From contig NZ_JAELTT010000014.1 in the NCBI RefSeq assembly GCF_016428975.1, positions 21,641 through 85,640 of the forward strand: a DNA stretch of 64,000 nucleotides. The letters run 5' to 3'. Below, one piece after another: positions 1 to 12,034 of this stretch. The notes beneath the pieces were generated by a model. The model searched no databases and was not told the origin of the DNA. It saw only the letters and a program-made list of their open reading frames with translations. Position numbers and translations under genes: made by a program. Position 1 is the first letter of the stretch, and the number at the start of each line of letters is the position of its first letter. The DNA comes from Dyella sp. ASV21. GTDB taxonomy: Bacteria; Pseudomonadota; Gammaproteobacteria; Xanthomonadales; Rhodanobacteraceae.

Positions 1-492
1 GCGGCCGCGCGCATCGGCCCGAACGATGCCCAGCGCATCCAGCGCGCGCTGGAAGTGATCGAACTCACCGGTCGACCGCTATCGGAGCAGCAGCAGGGCG
101 GCAGTGGTCAGCGATTTCCCTGGCGCGTGCTCAAGCTCGCCTTGCTGCCGGCCGATCGCGGCCCGCTGCACGCGCGCATTGCGCAACGCTTTGATGCCAT
201 GCTTGCGGATGGGTTTCTGGACGAGGTGCGCCAACTGCGCGCGCGGGGCGACCTGCACGCGGATCTGCCGGCCATTCGCGCCGTGGGTTATCGCCAGGCC
301 TGGGAATATCTGGACGGCCAGACGGATGCGGCCGAGTTCCGGGATCGCGGTGTATTCGCCACGCGCCAGCTCGCCAAGCGCCAGATCACCTGGCTGCGCG
401 GTGAGCTGGATGCGCGTGTGATCGATCCGGATTGTCCCGGCTTCGACGCGGTGGCCACCGAAGCCTTGGCGCTTTTTTTGGGGAGTCGATGA
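1..492 (+). CDS. miaA: tRNA dimethylallyltransferase MiaA, C-terminal part (5' end outside window)
   Basis: MiaA transfers a dimethylallyl group to the N6 of adenosine 37 of tRNAs that read UNN codons. The reading frame is open from base 1, so only the last 163 residues are seen; the P-loop half lies upstream. Visible family signatures are [23 protein letters not shown] text near the start ([18 protein letters not shown]), the [16 protein letters not shown] block and the [14 protein letters not shown] block near the C-terminus, which belong to the tRNA-binding core. It is followed 166 bp later by hfq, the standard miaA-hfq arrangement in gammaproteobacteria. The product assignment is secure; only the start is missing. 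Confidence 0.95.
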   Translation, partial: AAARIGPNDAQRIQRALEVIELTGRPLSEQQQGGSGQRFPWRVLKLALLPADRGPLHARIAQRFDAMLADGFLDEVRQLRARGDLHADLPAIRAVGYRQAWEYLDGQTDAAEFRDRGVFATRQLAKRQITWLRGELDARVIDPDCPGFDAVATEALALFLGSR

Positions 493-658
493 GCACGCCG
501 GAATCGGCCGTCTCTAAACGTCTTTTTCACACATTGAGAAAGCGCGCATTTGCCCTTTCATCAACGATTTAAAAGTGGTTAATATTCCTGAGTCTTGGGC
601 CGGGGCGCGGCATGCGTCTTTTATCCGGCCCGTCCGTTTCGCGAGGGGAGAAGAAGAA

Positions 659-928
659 ATGTCCAAAGGGCAATCGCTGCAAGATCCGTTTTTGAACGCG
701 CTGCGCCGTGAGCGGGTCCCGGTCGCTATCTATCTGGTCAACGGCATCAAGCTTCAGGGCACGATCGAATCGTTCGATCAATTTGTGGTGCTGCTGCGCA
801 ACCAGGTCAGCCAGATGGTCTACAAGCACGCCATTTCCACCGTGGTGCCCAGCCGCAACGTACGCGTCGGCAACGGCCACGACGGGCACGGCGAGGCGCC
901 GCTGGGTTCCACCGACACCGAAGGTTGA
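659..928 (+). CDS. hfq: RNA chaperone Hfq
   Basis: An 89-residue Hfq that forms a hexameric Sm-like ring and pairs small RNAs with mRNAs. The Sm1 segment ([21 protein letters not shown] then [19 protein letters not shown]) and the Sm2 motif [10 protein letters not shown] are intact and match the classical gammaproteobacterial sequence. The C-terminal tail after about residue 67 is short and rich in Gly and His ([18 protein letters not shown]), unlike the longer disordered tail of enteric Hfq. The ATG follows a strong GAGGGGAGA ribosome site. The 166-bp gap after miaA contains a TAATAT candidate -10 at 580-585 with no convincing -35, so an own promoter is only a possibility. Confidence 0.98.
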   Translation: MSKGQSLQDPFLNALRRERVPVAIYLVNGIKLQGTIESFDQFVVLLRNQVSQMVYKHAISTVVPSRNVRVGNGHDGHGEAPLGSTDTEG

Positions 929-1085
929 TTCGGGCGACCTGTCGACCCATCTGAGTAGGGAAGGCCGCGGGGCGAGGCGATTTGATCGCCCGGCGGCATA
1001 ACGACATACACTTCCTCACTCCGGCCGATGGCCGCGAACCCTGGTGTTCGTGGCCCGGCGTCTTCATACAGGTCCTTCCCACCTC

Positions 1086-2399
1086 GTGTTTGATCGTCAA
1101 AAGAAAGGCGAACGTGCCGTCCTCGTGCTTCCGCACTCGCGCGGCATGGGCGACGCCGAGCGGCGCGCCGAAGAATTCGCCGAGCTGGTTCGCTCCGCCG
1201 GCGCGGACATCCTGGGCAGCATCACGGCTCGCGTCGATGTACCCAACCCTCGCTATTACATCGGTACCGGCAAGGCCGACGAGGTGGCGGAGGCGGCGCG
1301 GGCGCTGGGCGCTGACCTGGTGCTCATCGACCACCTGCTGTCGCCCGTGCAGGAGCGCAACCTCGAAAAGCTCCTCAACATCCGCGTGGTCGACCGCGCG
1401 GGGTTGATCCTGGACATCTTTGCCCAGCGCGCCCGTTCCCACGAGGGCAAGCTGGAAGTGGAGCTGGCTCAGCTCAAGCACCTCGCTACCCGCCTGGTGC
1501 GCGGCTGGACCCACTTGGACGCCCAGCGCGGCGGTGCCATCGGCAACCGCGGCCCCGGCGAAACCCAGCTGGAAACCGATCGTCGCTTGCTGGCCGAGCG
1601 CGTCAAGATGCTTTCCAAGCGCCTGGAGAAGGTGCAGACGCAGCGCGTGCAGCAGCGCCGCGCCCGCCTGCGCAATACCGTGCCGCGGGTGGCCCTGGTG
1701 GGCTATACCAACGCCGGCAAGTCCACGCTATTCAATGTGTTGACCGAAGGCGAGGTATTCGCCGCCGATCTGCTGTTCGCCACGCTGGACCCCACCGTGC
1801 GCAAGCTCGATGGCCTCTCCTGCGGGCCGGCGGTGCTGGCCGATACCGTGGGTTTCATCCGCGAGCTGCCGCATGACCTGGTGGCCGCCTTCCGCGGCAC
1901 CCTGGCCGAGGCCCGCGATGCGGACCTGCTGCTGCACGTGAGCGACGCCGCCGACGACGAACGCGAGCGGCTGGCGCACGTGGTCGATGGCGTGCTGGAA
2001 GAGATCGATGCCGGCGATCTGCCGCAGCTGCGCGTAATGAACAAGATCGACCTGGCCGGCCAGGAGCCTCGCATCGACCGCGACGGGGAAGGGCGTCCGA
2101 CCACGGTGTGGCTGTCCGCCGCCACGGGCCTGGGCCTGGACTTGCTCCGGCAGGCGCTGGGCGAGCTGCTCGGCGGTGACCGGGTGCAATCGGAACTGCG
2201 CCTGCCGCTTTCCGCGGGCCGCTTGCATGCCCGCCTCAAGGCGGCGGGCGCCATCGTGGGTGAGGAGGTGGACGAAGCCGGCTGGCGCTTGAACATCGAC
2301 GCCCCGCGCAGCGTCATCGCCCCATTGAGCGGCGGCAGCACGGCGGAGGCGGACCTGTTGCGGGAGCTATTGGGAACGCCCGAGGAGTCGGCGTTCTGA
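1086..2399 (+). CDS. hflX: GTPase HflX (ribosome-splitting GTPase)
   Basis: HflX is a 50S-binding GTPase that splits stalled ribosomes after stress. The N-terminal HflX domain (NPRYYIGTGKADEV, LSPVQERNLEKLL, RTHEGKL-like RSHEGKLEVELAQL, GGAIGNRGPGETQLETDRR) precedes a G domain with Walker A GYTNAGKST at about residues 206-214, a switch region LADTVGFIRELPHDL and the NKID specificity motif. I chose the GTG at 1086 because the resulting N-terminus MFDRQKKGERAVLV aligns with E. coli HflX (MFDRYDAGEQAVLV). Upstream in-frame GTGs at 1044 and 1050 would add 12-14 residues with no family counterpart. It lies between hfq and hflK, as in the E. coli hfq superoperon. Confidence 0.96.
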   Translation: MFDRQKKGERAVLVLPHSRGMGDAERRAEEFAELVRSAGADILGSITARVDVPNPRYYIGTGKADEVAEAARALGADLVLIDHLLSPVQERNLEKLLNIRVVDRAGLILDIFAQRARSHEGKLEVELAQLKHLATRLVRGWTHLDAQRGGAIGNRGPGETQLETDRRLLAERVKMLSKRLEKVQTQRVQQRRARLRNTVPRVALVGYTNAGKSTLFNVLTEGEVFAADLLFATLDPTVRKLDGLSCGPAVLADTVGFIRELPHDLVAAFRGTLAEARDADLLLHVSDAADDERERLAHVVDGVLEEIDAGDLPQLRVMNKIDLAGQEPRIDRDGEGRPTTVWLSAATGLGLDLLRQALGELLGGDRVQSELRLPLSAGRLHARLKAAGAIVGEEVDEAGWRLNIDAPRSVIAPLSGGSTAEADLLRELLGTPEESAF

Positions 2400-2470
2400 A
2401 CGGCACCCCATGCTTTTGACCGCAGCGCGGCGCCCGCGTGTTCCTTTGGTGAGGAATCCCGGCCCAGCTC

Positions 2471-2479
2471 TGGTAGAAT
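2471..2479 (+). promoter_or_regulatory. Candidate extended -10 promoter for hflKC
   Basis: TGGTAGAAT is a good match to the extended -10 form TGnTATAAT, 137 bp ahead of hflK. No -35 hexamer with normal spacing is visible. It sits in the 216-bp gap after hflX, the only sizeable break in the hfq-hflC cluster. Assigned by motif alone. Confidence 0.35.
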
Positions 2480-2615
2480 GGCCGGCGTTTGTGCGGCCAT
2501 CCGGTGCCGCGGCGGCACCCTTGCCACAAGACGCCCTCGCCACCATGACCAAACCCGTTCAACGTGCTTTCCGGCCAATGTTGCCGGCCTCCCAGCGGCC
2601 TCAAGGAGACTGACC

Positions 2616-3800
2616 ATGGCCTGGAACGAACCCGGAAACGGGCAGCGCGATCCCTGGGGCAAGAACCGACAGACCGGCGGCAAGCCGGGCCTGGAGGACA
2701 TGCTCAAGCAGCTTCGTAACCGCCTGGGCAAGCTGGGCGGCGGCAGTAACGGCCTGTTTACCATCGCCTTGGCGCTGGTGCTGGCCTGGGTGTTGTTGAG
2801 CAGCTACACCATCGTGGATGCTCGCCAGGCCGGTGTGGTGCTGCGCTTTGGCCAGTACGCCCGCACCTTGCAGCCGGGCTTCCACCTCAAGTTTCCGCGC
2901 CCCATCGAAACGGTTACCAAGGTCGGCACCACCGAAATTCGTTCGGTGTCGGACAAGGTGCGCATGCTGACCAGCGACGAGAACATCATCTCGGTCGATT
3001 TCAACGTGCAGTATCAGGTTTCCGATGCGCGCAAGTACCTGTTTTCGCTGAGCGGGCCGCCGGAAGACACGCTGCGCCAGGCCGCCGAAGCCGCCGTGCG
3101 CACGGTGGTGGGCGCCAACGTGATGGATAACATCCTCACCAGCCAGTCCAACGAGCCGCTGCCCGCACCCGCCGCACCCGCACCGGCGGCAGCCAGCAGC
3201 GTGGCGAGTGCCCCGTCGGCGGCGGTTCCGGCCGTGCCGATGGTCGCCGCCAAGGCCACGGAAACCCGCGACACGCTGCAGCAGCAGACCCGCGAGATTC
3301 TGCAGGCCACCTTGAACGAATACGACGCCGGCCTGGTGGTGACCGACGTGAGCTTCCAGAACGTGGCGCCGCCGCAGGAAGTGAAGGACGCCTTCGACGA
3401 CGTCAACGCCGCGCGCGAAGACAAGCAAGCCACCGAGAACGACGCCCGCGCCTATGCCAGCAAAGTGGTGCCGGTGGCGCGCGGCGATGCGTCGCGCATC
3501 CTGGCCGAAGCCCAGGGTTACGGTGCTCAGCGCACGGCCATCGCCACCGGCGATGCCGCTCGTTTCAACCTTATCCTCAAGGAATACAAGGCTGCGCCGG
3601 ATGTCACGCGCCGCCGCCTGTGGCTGGAAACGGTCGAGGACGTGATGTCCAACAACCCCAAGGTGCTGGACGGTTCCGGCGGCCGCAACATGATTTATCT
3701 GCCGCTCGACCGCGCCACCGGCAAGGATTTGCAGGGCGTGGGTTCGGTAATGCAGTCCGCGGGCAGCGATAGCCTGACCGGCAAGGAGAAGCAGCCATGA
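2616..3800 (+). CDS. hflK: FtsH-regulatory SPFH membrane protein HflK
   Basis: HflK and HflC form the periplasmic SPFH cage around the FtsH protease and modulate its activity. This 394-residue protein has a Gly-rich cytoplasmic start (MAWNEPGNGQRDPWGK), one transmembrane segment at about 47-64 and an SPFH domain (VVLRFGQYARTLQPGFHLKFP). The ATG at 2616 follows CAAGGAGA and is preferred over longer in-frame options. Unusual is a 35-residue Ala/Pro/Ser/Val-rich stretch at about residues 180-215, within the SPFH domain where E. coli HflK has none. The stop overlaps the hflC start (ATGA at 3797), which implies translational coupling. Confidence 0.95.
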   Translation: MAWNEPGNGQRDPWGKNRQTGGKPGLEDMLKQLRNRLGKLGGGSNGLFTIALALVLAWVLLSSYTIVDARQAGVVLRFGQYARTLQPGFHLKFPRPIETVTKVGTTEIRSVSDKVRMLTSDENIISVDFNVQYQVSDARKYLFSLSGPPEDTLRQAAEAAVRTVVGANVMDNILTSQSNEPLPAPAAPAPAAASSVASAPSAAVPAVPMVAAKATETRDTLQQQTREILQATLNEYDAGLVVTDVSFQNVAPPQEVKDAFDDVNAAREDKQATENDARAYASKVVPVARGDASRILAEAQGYGAQRTAIATGDAARFNLILKEYKAAPDVTRRRLWLETVEDVMSNNPKVLDGSGGRNMIYLPLDRATGKDLQGVGSVMQSAGSDSLTGKEKQP

Positions 3801-4666
3801 AGTTCATCTCTGGCATCGTCGTCGTGCTGCTCGTGCTGCTCGGCTTCAACAGTCTGTTCGTCGTGCACGAGGGTGAAACCGCCCTCGTGCTGCAGTTCGG
3901 CCGCATCGTGAGCACCGGTGACAAGCCGGGCCTGCATGCCAAGCTGCCGTTCGTGCAGCAGGTAATGACCTTCGACAACCGCATCCTTACGCTGGAAGCG
4001 GCGCCTGAGCGTTACTTCACCTCCGAAAAGAAGAGCGTCAATGTCGACTTCTATGTGAAGTGGCGCATTGCCGACAACGCGGCCTACTACCGCGCCACCG
4101 CAGGCGACGAACTGCAGGCCGCGGCTCGCCTCACGCCGCTGGTAAAGGACGCGCTGCGTTTTGAATTCAACGCACGCACCTTGCAGGAGCTGGTGGCGGC
4201 CGGTCGCAAGGACGTTACCGAGCGGGTGCGCAAGCAGACCGACCTGGCGGCCAACAAGAACCTCGGTATCACCGTGGTCGACGTGCGCATCAAGCGCATC
4301 GATCTGCCGGACGAAGTGAGCGAGTCGGTCTACAAGCGCATGCGCGCCGAGCGCGCACAGCTGGCCAACGAGCTGCGTTTCACCGGGCAACAGGCGGCCG
4401 AGACCATCAAGGCCGACGCCGACCGTCAGGCACAGGTGATCAAGGCCGAGGCCGAACGCGACGCCGCCAAGGTGCGTGGCGAGGGCGATGCCCAGGCGGC
4501 CGCGATCTATGCGCAGGCTTACGGGCAGGACCCGGAGTTCTTCGCGTTTTATCGAAGCCTGTCGGCGTACCGTAAGTCGTTCCAGGATGGCAAGGGTGTG
4601 CTGGTGCTTCGTCCAGACTCGGAGTTCCTGAAGTATTTCAACGACGGCGCATCGTCCAAGCGCTGA
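3797..4666 (+). CDS. hflC: FtsH-regulatory SPFH membrane protein HflC
   Basis: This is the 289-residue partner of HflK. An N-terminal signal anchor (about residues 4-20) leads into an SPFH domain (EGETALVLQFGRIVSTGDKPGLHAKLPF) and an alpha-helical Glu/Ala/Arg-rich region (ADRQAQVIKAEAERDAAKV), which in the family builds the cage wall. The C-terminal DPEFFAFYRSLSAYRKSF block followed by LRPDSEFLKYF is diagnostic of HflC. It is coupled to hflK by a 4-base ATGA overlap. Confidence 0.97.
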   Translation: MKFISGIVVVLLVLLGFNSLFVVHEGETALVLQFGRIVSTGDKPGLHAKLPFVQQVMTFDNRILTLEAAPERYFTSEKKSVNVDFYVKWRIADNAAYYRATAGDELQAAARLTPLVKDALRFEFNARTLQELVAAGRKDVTERVRKQTDLAANKNLGITVVDVRIKRIDLPDEVSESVYKRMRAERAQLANELRFTGQQAAETIKADADRQAQVIKAEAERDAAKVRGEGDAQAAAIYAQAYGQDPEFFAFYRSLSAYRKSFQDGKGVLVLRPDSEFLKYFNDGASSKR

Positions 4667-4678
4667 TGGGTAAGGCCA

Positions 4679-4864
4679 ATGTCGCATGATCTGTGGGCGG
4701 CACTGTGCCTGGTGCTGGTGATTGAAGGGCTGGTGCTGTTCGCTGTGCCGCGCGGCTGGCAAGCCGCCATGCGCGAAGCGGCCAAGCTCAGCCCCCGCGC
4801 GCTGCGCACGGGCGGCGCGGTGGCCATCGGAATCGGCTTGCTAGCGTTGCAGTTCATGCATTGA
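4679..4864 (+). CDS. DUF2065 (YjeT-like) small inner-membrane protein
   Basis: A 61-residue protein with two predicted membrane helices (about 5-22 and 43-59) separated by a basic loop. It matches the DUF2065/YjeT family in length and in the VIEGLVLFAVPRGWQ and LR..G..AI-type pattern. As in E. coli, where yjeT lies between hflC and purA, it begins 12 bases after hflC. Function is unknown; its conserved place suggests a link to the HflKC-FtsH complex or simple operon hitch-hiking. Confidence 0.85.
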   Translation: MSHDLWAALCLVLVIEGLVLFAVPRGWQAAMREAAKLSPRALRTGGAVAIGIGLLALQFMH

Positions 4865-4869
4865 GTTAA

Positions 4870-6342
<1,473 letters not shown>

Positions 6343-6362
6343 GCCGATAAGTGAGTCGTGCA

Positions 6363-6390
6363 AAAGAGCCCCGCCATGCGGGGCTTTTTT
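6363..6390 (+). terminator. Rho-independent terminator after purA
   Basis: AGCCCCGC, loop CAT, GCGGGGCT, then six T. It lies 20 bases after the purA stop and closes the hfl-purA cluster. Confidence 0.9.
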
Positions 6391-6728
6391 GTGGGCGGTG
6401 CGGATGGTTGGCGGGCGATGGCGGTGCGAGAGGGCCATTCCACCTGGCGGTAATTCCCGTAATGGGCGGCGGTGCTTTTCAACCGCCATAAGCCTGCGCG
6501 TGCGGTGTTTTCGTTTCCAAAAGCCTGACGACACTGGTTTTTCGCCTTGCGGAGAAGGCCGCGTTCAGTCGAGCCCCGCTGGGGTGAGGGCCGGCTACAG
6601 GCCTTTCCTTCATGGATTTCAGTCCATGACTTCTGGCGGTGTCTGTGCCGACCGGCATATCCGACCATCGACCTGTTTTGCGTCACTTCGGGGTCGCGCC
6701 GCCGGCCTCGCCTAACAGGGAAAACGTT
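6391..6728. other. 338-bp intergenic region before the aminopeptidase gene
   Basis: No convincing gene. It contains an inverted repeat CATGGA-TTTCAG-TCCATG at 6611-6628 and a short CCCC-GCT-GGGG hairpin near 6576-6586, and it must contain the aminopeptidase promoter. I could not pick a clear -35/-10 pair. Confidence 0.4.
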
Positions 6729-9380
<2,652 letters not shown>

Positions 9381-9408
9381 GCGTTCGTTCTCGTATGCGC
9401 TGACAAGC

Positions 9409-9436
9409 AGAGGCCCGCGCCATGGCGCGGGCCTCT
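9409..9436. terminator. Bidirectional terminator hairpin between aminopeptidase and chitinase genes
   Basis: Perfect inverted repeat AGAGGCCCGCGCC / GGCGCGGGCCTCT with a two-base loop, placed between two convergent genes. The T run is poor on both sides, so efficiency is uncertain. Confidence 0.7.
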
Positions 9437-9475
9437 GTCTATCCGGGGCAGGAGAGTCCGGCCCCGGATGTCGCA

Positions 9476-11080
9476 TCAGCGACCCAGGTCGCTCAGGAAC
9501 CGCTTGGTGTACTGCAGCGGCGTAGTCGTCGATACGGAGTTGCAGGTGGGCGAGGCCGTGCTCTGGCTACACGGCGTGTCGCGGTCCAGCGACCAGAAGT
9601 GCACGCCGGCCAGGCCGTTGCTTACGGCGTAGCTGGTGATGGTGTCGGCATTGGCGATGCTGAAGTTTTCACTGGATACATCATTCACGCCGATCATCGG
9701 GGTCAGCTCGATCTTGTTCGGCGAAATGCCGTAGGTGTGCTCCAGGTTCACCGCAGCCTGGATGGACGACTGGCCCATATCGCACACGCCACCGGACACC
9801 ACGCACACCGCACTGCTGGGGCCACCGAAGTCCATCACCATCAGGTTGATGGTGTAGTTGCTGAGCGACGAGGCCTTGATGGCCTTCACCACCATGTCGC
9901 CAAGGCTGTTGAGGCCGCCGTAGCTGCCGTCCGATGCACCCAGCGTGGCGAGGGTGAAGGAGAAACGCAGGTTGGGGTAAAGGCTCTGGCCATACACGGC
10001 AGCGGCCACAAGGTTATTGATGTCCGCCTGGCTCTGGCCGCCCTCGATGTCGAAGTCCACGCCGACCATCTGCGGGGTCATGTAGCGCGAGAGGAACGAG
10101 GCGAAGCCTGCCGTGCTGCCGCAGGTAAAGGTGCCCGCTTCGCCGCCGGTGGAGACTACGTAGGGCAGGCCAGCGCTGGAGAGTGCGGAGATGTTGGCGG
10201 TGGCGAAGCTGGCGCCCGGAATGCCACCCCAATTTTCGTTGCCGCATTCGCCGGTGGCGAAAGCGAGCGTGATGGCGCTGAGGTTGGTGACGTAGTTGGA
10301 TTTGAGGCTACCGGAGCCCACCACCGGAATGGCCGAGCCGGTGGCCGCCGCCGTCTGCATCACGTTGGTGTTCCAGTTGAGGTTCACCGTGACGTCCTTG
10401 TACGGACTGAATAGCAGGTTGGCGCCGGTGCCCGGCGGATTGGTGGTGCCGCCACCGGAGCCGCCGCTGCCGCCACCGGAACTGCCACCGCCCGAGCTAC
10501 CGCCACCGGAGCTGCCACCACCCGAACTGCCGCCCCCGCTGCTGCCGGTGCAGCTGCCCTGCGACGTCCACGGTTCGCCCGTGCCGGTCGGGCCGCTGCT
10601 GGTGGCGGGGTCGTTGCCCTGGGTCCACCAGTTGGCGACGTAGTTGGTGCTGTTCTCGCTCACCACGGCGCCGCCGTTATAGGCCTGTGTGGAGACCCAT
10701 GCCGCAGCGCAGGTGCCGCCCGAGCCACTCCCGCCGCTGCCCGAGCCGCCACTGCTGCTTCCGCCGGAGCCGCTGCTGCCCCCGCATGCGCCTTGCGAGG
10801 TCCAAGGCTGCCCCGAGCCCGTGGGCCCGCTGCTGGTCGCCGGATCGTTGCCTTGGGTCCACCAATTGGCGACGTAGTTGGTGCCGTTCTCGCTTACCAC
10901 GGCACCGCCGCTGTAAGCGGCGCTTGCGGTCCACGGTGCCGCGCAGGCGGGCGCGCTTTGCGCGTGTACGGTCTGCACGGGCGCCATGGCCATCAGGCTC
11001 ATGGCCATCGCGCCGCCGGCGGCGCTACCAAGGGCCTGCATGGCTGTGCGTACCCACATCACCGATTGCTTGACTCGCAT
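9476..11080 (-). CDS. Secreted GH18 chitinase with two CBM5/12 chitin-binding modules
   Basis: A 534-residue secreted chitinase. The start ATG (11080) follows AGGAGACACCCCT and opens a signal peptide ending near VHAQS. Two carbohydrate-binding modules of the CBM5/12 type follow, each with the GGAVVSE..TNYVANWWTQG core, joined by Gly/Ser linkers. The GH18 barrel begins around residue 210 and carries the catalytic VGVDFDIE motif (Asp342, Asp344, proton donor Glu346). The catalytic domain resembles Streptomyces/Bacillus ChiD-type GH18 enzymes. The two binding modules are nearly identical over their cores, which suggests a recent internal duplication or gene conversion. It likely degrades fungal or arthropod chitin. 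Confidence 0.93.
   Translation of the reverse strand: MRVKQSVMWVRTAMQALGSAAGGAMAMSLMAMAPVQTVHAQSAPACAAPWTASAAYSGGAVVSENGTNYVANWWTQGNDPATSSGPTGSGQPWTSQGACGGSSGSGGSSSGGSGSGGSGSGGTCAAAWVSTQAYNGGAVVSENSTNYVANWWTQGNDPATSSGPTGTGEPWTSQGSCTGSSGGGSSGGGSSGGGSSGGGSSGGGSGGSGGGTTNPPGTGANLLFSPYKDVTVNLNWNTNVMQTAAATGSAIPVVGSGSLKSNYVTNLSAITLAFATGECGNENWGGIPGASFATANISALSSAGLPYVVSTGGEAGTFTCGSTAGFASFLSRYMTPQMVGVDFDIEGGQSQADINNLVAAAVYGQSLYPNLRFSFTLATLGASDGSYGGLNSLGDMVVKAIKASSLSNYTINLMVMDFGGPSSAVCVVSGGVCDMGQSSIQAAVNLEHTYGISPNKIELTPMIGVNDVSSENFSIANADTITSYAVSNGLAGVHFWSLDRDTPCSQSTASPTCNSVSTTTPLQYTKRFLSDLGR
10470..10544 (-). repeat. 15-bp minisatellite coding the Gly-Ser linker of the chitinase
   Basis: Five consecutive 15-bp units (CCGCCACCGGAACTG type on the + strand) encode GGGSS-like repeats between the second binding module and the catalytic domain. 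Units differ mainly at third codon positions. In-frame unit number could vary between strains and change linker length. Confidence 0.75.
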
Positions 11081-11536
11081 AGGGGTGTCTCCTGTTCGTA
11101 GTGCAAGGTTTGGATGGTCGAGGGCGACTGGCCGTTTCCGTATGGCCATCGGGACGGAGCGTTCCTGGCATTCCTGCAAACCGTGCCGAGACGGCCGGAG
11201 CGGTGTCGTCATAAATCCCGCAATGACAACGTTGTCTCCAATGGCTGTCACAAACTGTGACGAGGCGCGGAGAATCGTCATGCGGAGCATTGGCGGCGTT
11301 GTAGGGCGACGCTGTCGCCACTTTTCCTATTGCGTTGCAGCAAGCCAACATCGACGTCAGCAGGGCCGTCGACGGTCTTCGTGCACGCCTTGAATCCATG
11401 GAATGACAACGTTGCCAGTAAATGTGCATACCAAGAAGGGCGCGAAGCGATATGTCCCTGGCCGGCATGCCGATAGCATGATCGGCGATCGCTCGTGCAG
11501 GGGTTTGGGCGACGTCCATCGGTACAGGGGAGTGAC
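11081..11536. other. 456-bp divergent intergenic region between chitinase and a membrane protein gene
   Basis: No gene supported. Three repeats stand out. The 13-mer AATGACAACGTTG occurs at 11222-11234 and again at 11402-11414; each copy contains the palindrome CAACGTTG. An inverted repeat GTCAC-AAACT-GTGAC lies at 11247-11261. These could be operators for the divergent genes. The arrangement is not a standard CRP/Clp site (TGTGA-N6-TCACA), because the half-sites are inside out. Confidence 0.4.
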
Positions 11537-11959
11537 ATGGCGAGGAATAACAAGCCGGTGCGCTGGTATTGGCCGCAGATCGACAACGTCGCCGATGCCG
11601 AACAGGCATCCAACGGGGGCATGTGGGCAGCGCTGATTTGTGCGGGTGTAACCACGCTGTTTGCCACGGTGGCGGTAGTCAGCCACGGCGCGATCATGGG
11701 CATCAACGGTTGGGCCTATGTGGATGCATTGCTGTTCGCGGTAATCGCCTGGCGCATTCGCGCACGCTCCAAGGCGTTTGCGGTGGCTGGCCTGACCTTG
11801 TTCGCGCTGGAGAAGGTGTTCCAGTTCGCCGCGCAGCCGAAGGCGGCCGTGGGCATCTTCCTCGCTATCGCGTTGTTGCTTGCTTTTATCAGTGGCGTGC
11901 GAGGCACCTTTGCCTATCACCGCATGCGCGATGCAGCGGCGACAGAGTCGGCGCCATAG
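11537..11959 (+). CDS. Hypothetical integral membrane protein (140 aa)
   Basis: Not recognised as a named family. The protein begins with a polar segment (MARNNKPVRWYWPQIDNV), followed by about four hydrophobic helices between residues 25 and 130 and a short charged tail. The ATG at 11537 is preceded by AGGGGAG; a further upstream in-frame start exists but has no ribosome site. It is divergent from the chitinase gene and convergent with gcvP, and is closed by a strong terminator, so it is probably monocistronic. Confidence 0.75.
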   Translation: MARNNKPVRWYWPQIDNVADAEQASNGGMWAALICAGVTTLFATVAVVSHGAIMGINGWAYVDALLFAVIAWRIRARSKAFAVAGLTLFALEKVFQFAAQPKAAVGIFLAIALLLAFISGVRGTFAYHRMRDAAATESAP

Positions 11960-11982
11960 GGCGCGCGGGCGTCTGTGACGCG

Positions 11983-12014
11983 AAAAAAAGGGCTCCGCGC
12001 GCGGAGCCCTTTTA
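11983..12014. terminator. Bidirectional terminator between the membrane protein gene and gcvP
   Basis: A-run, GGGCTCCGCGCGCGGAGCCC palindrome and TTTT. The A run on the left serves as a T run for the minus strand, so it can stop both convergent genes. Confidence 0.88.
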
Positions 12015-12034
12015 TCGATCGAGCAGCGAGTGGC

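Noticed and set aside
10450..10545. Short regular repeats that could be taken for a CRISPR-like array
   Set aside because: The 15-bp units are in frame and encode a Gly-Ser linker; there are no spacers.
11247..11261. CRP/Clp site in the chitinase upstream region
   Set aside because: The half-sites are in the wrong order (GTCAC then GTGAC) for TGTGA-N6-TCACA; kept only as an inverted repeat.
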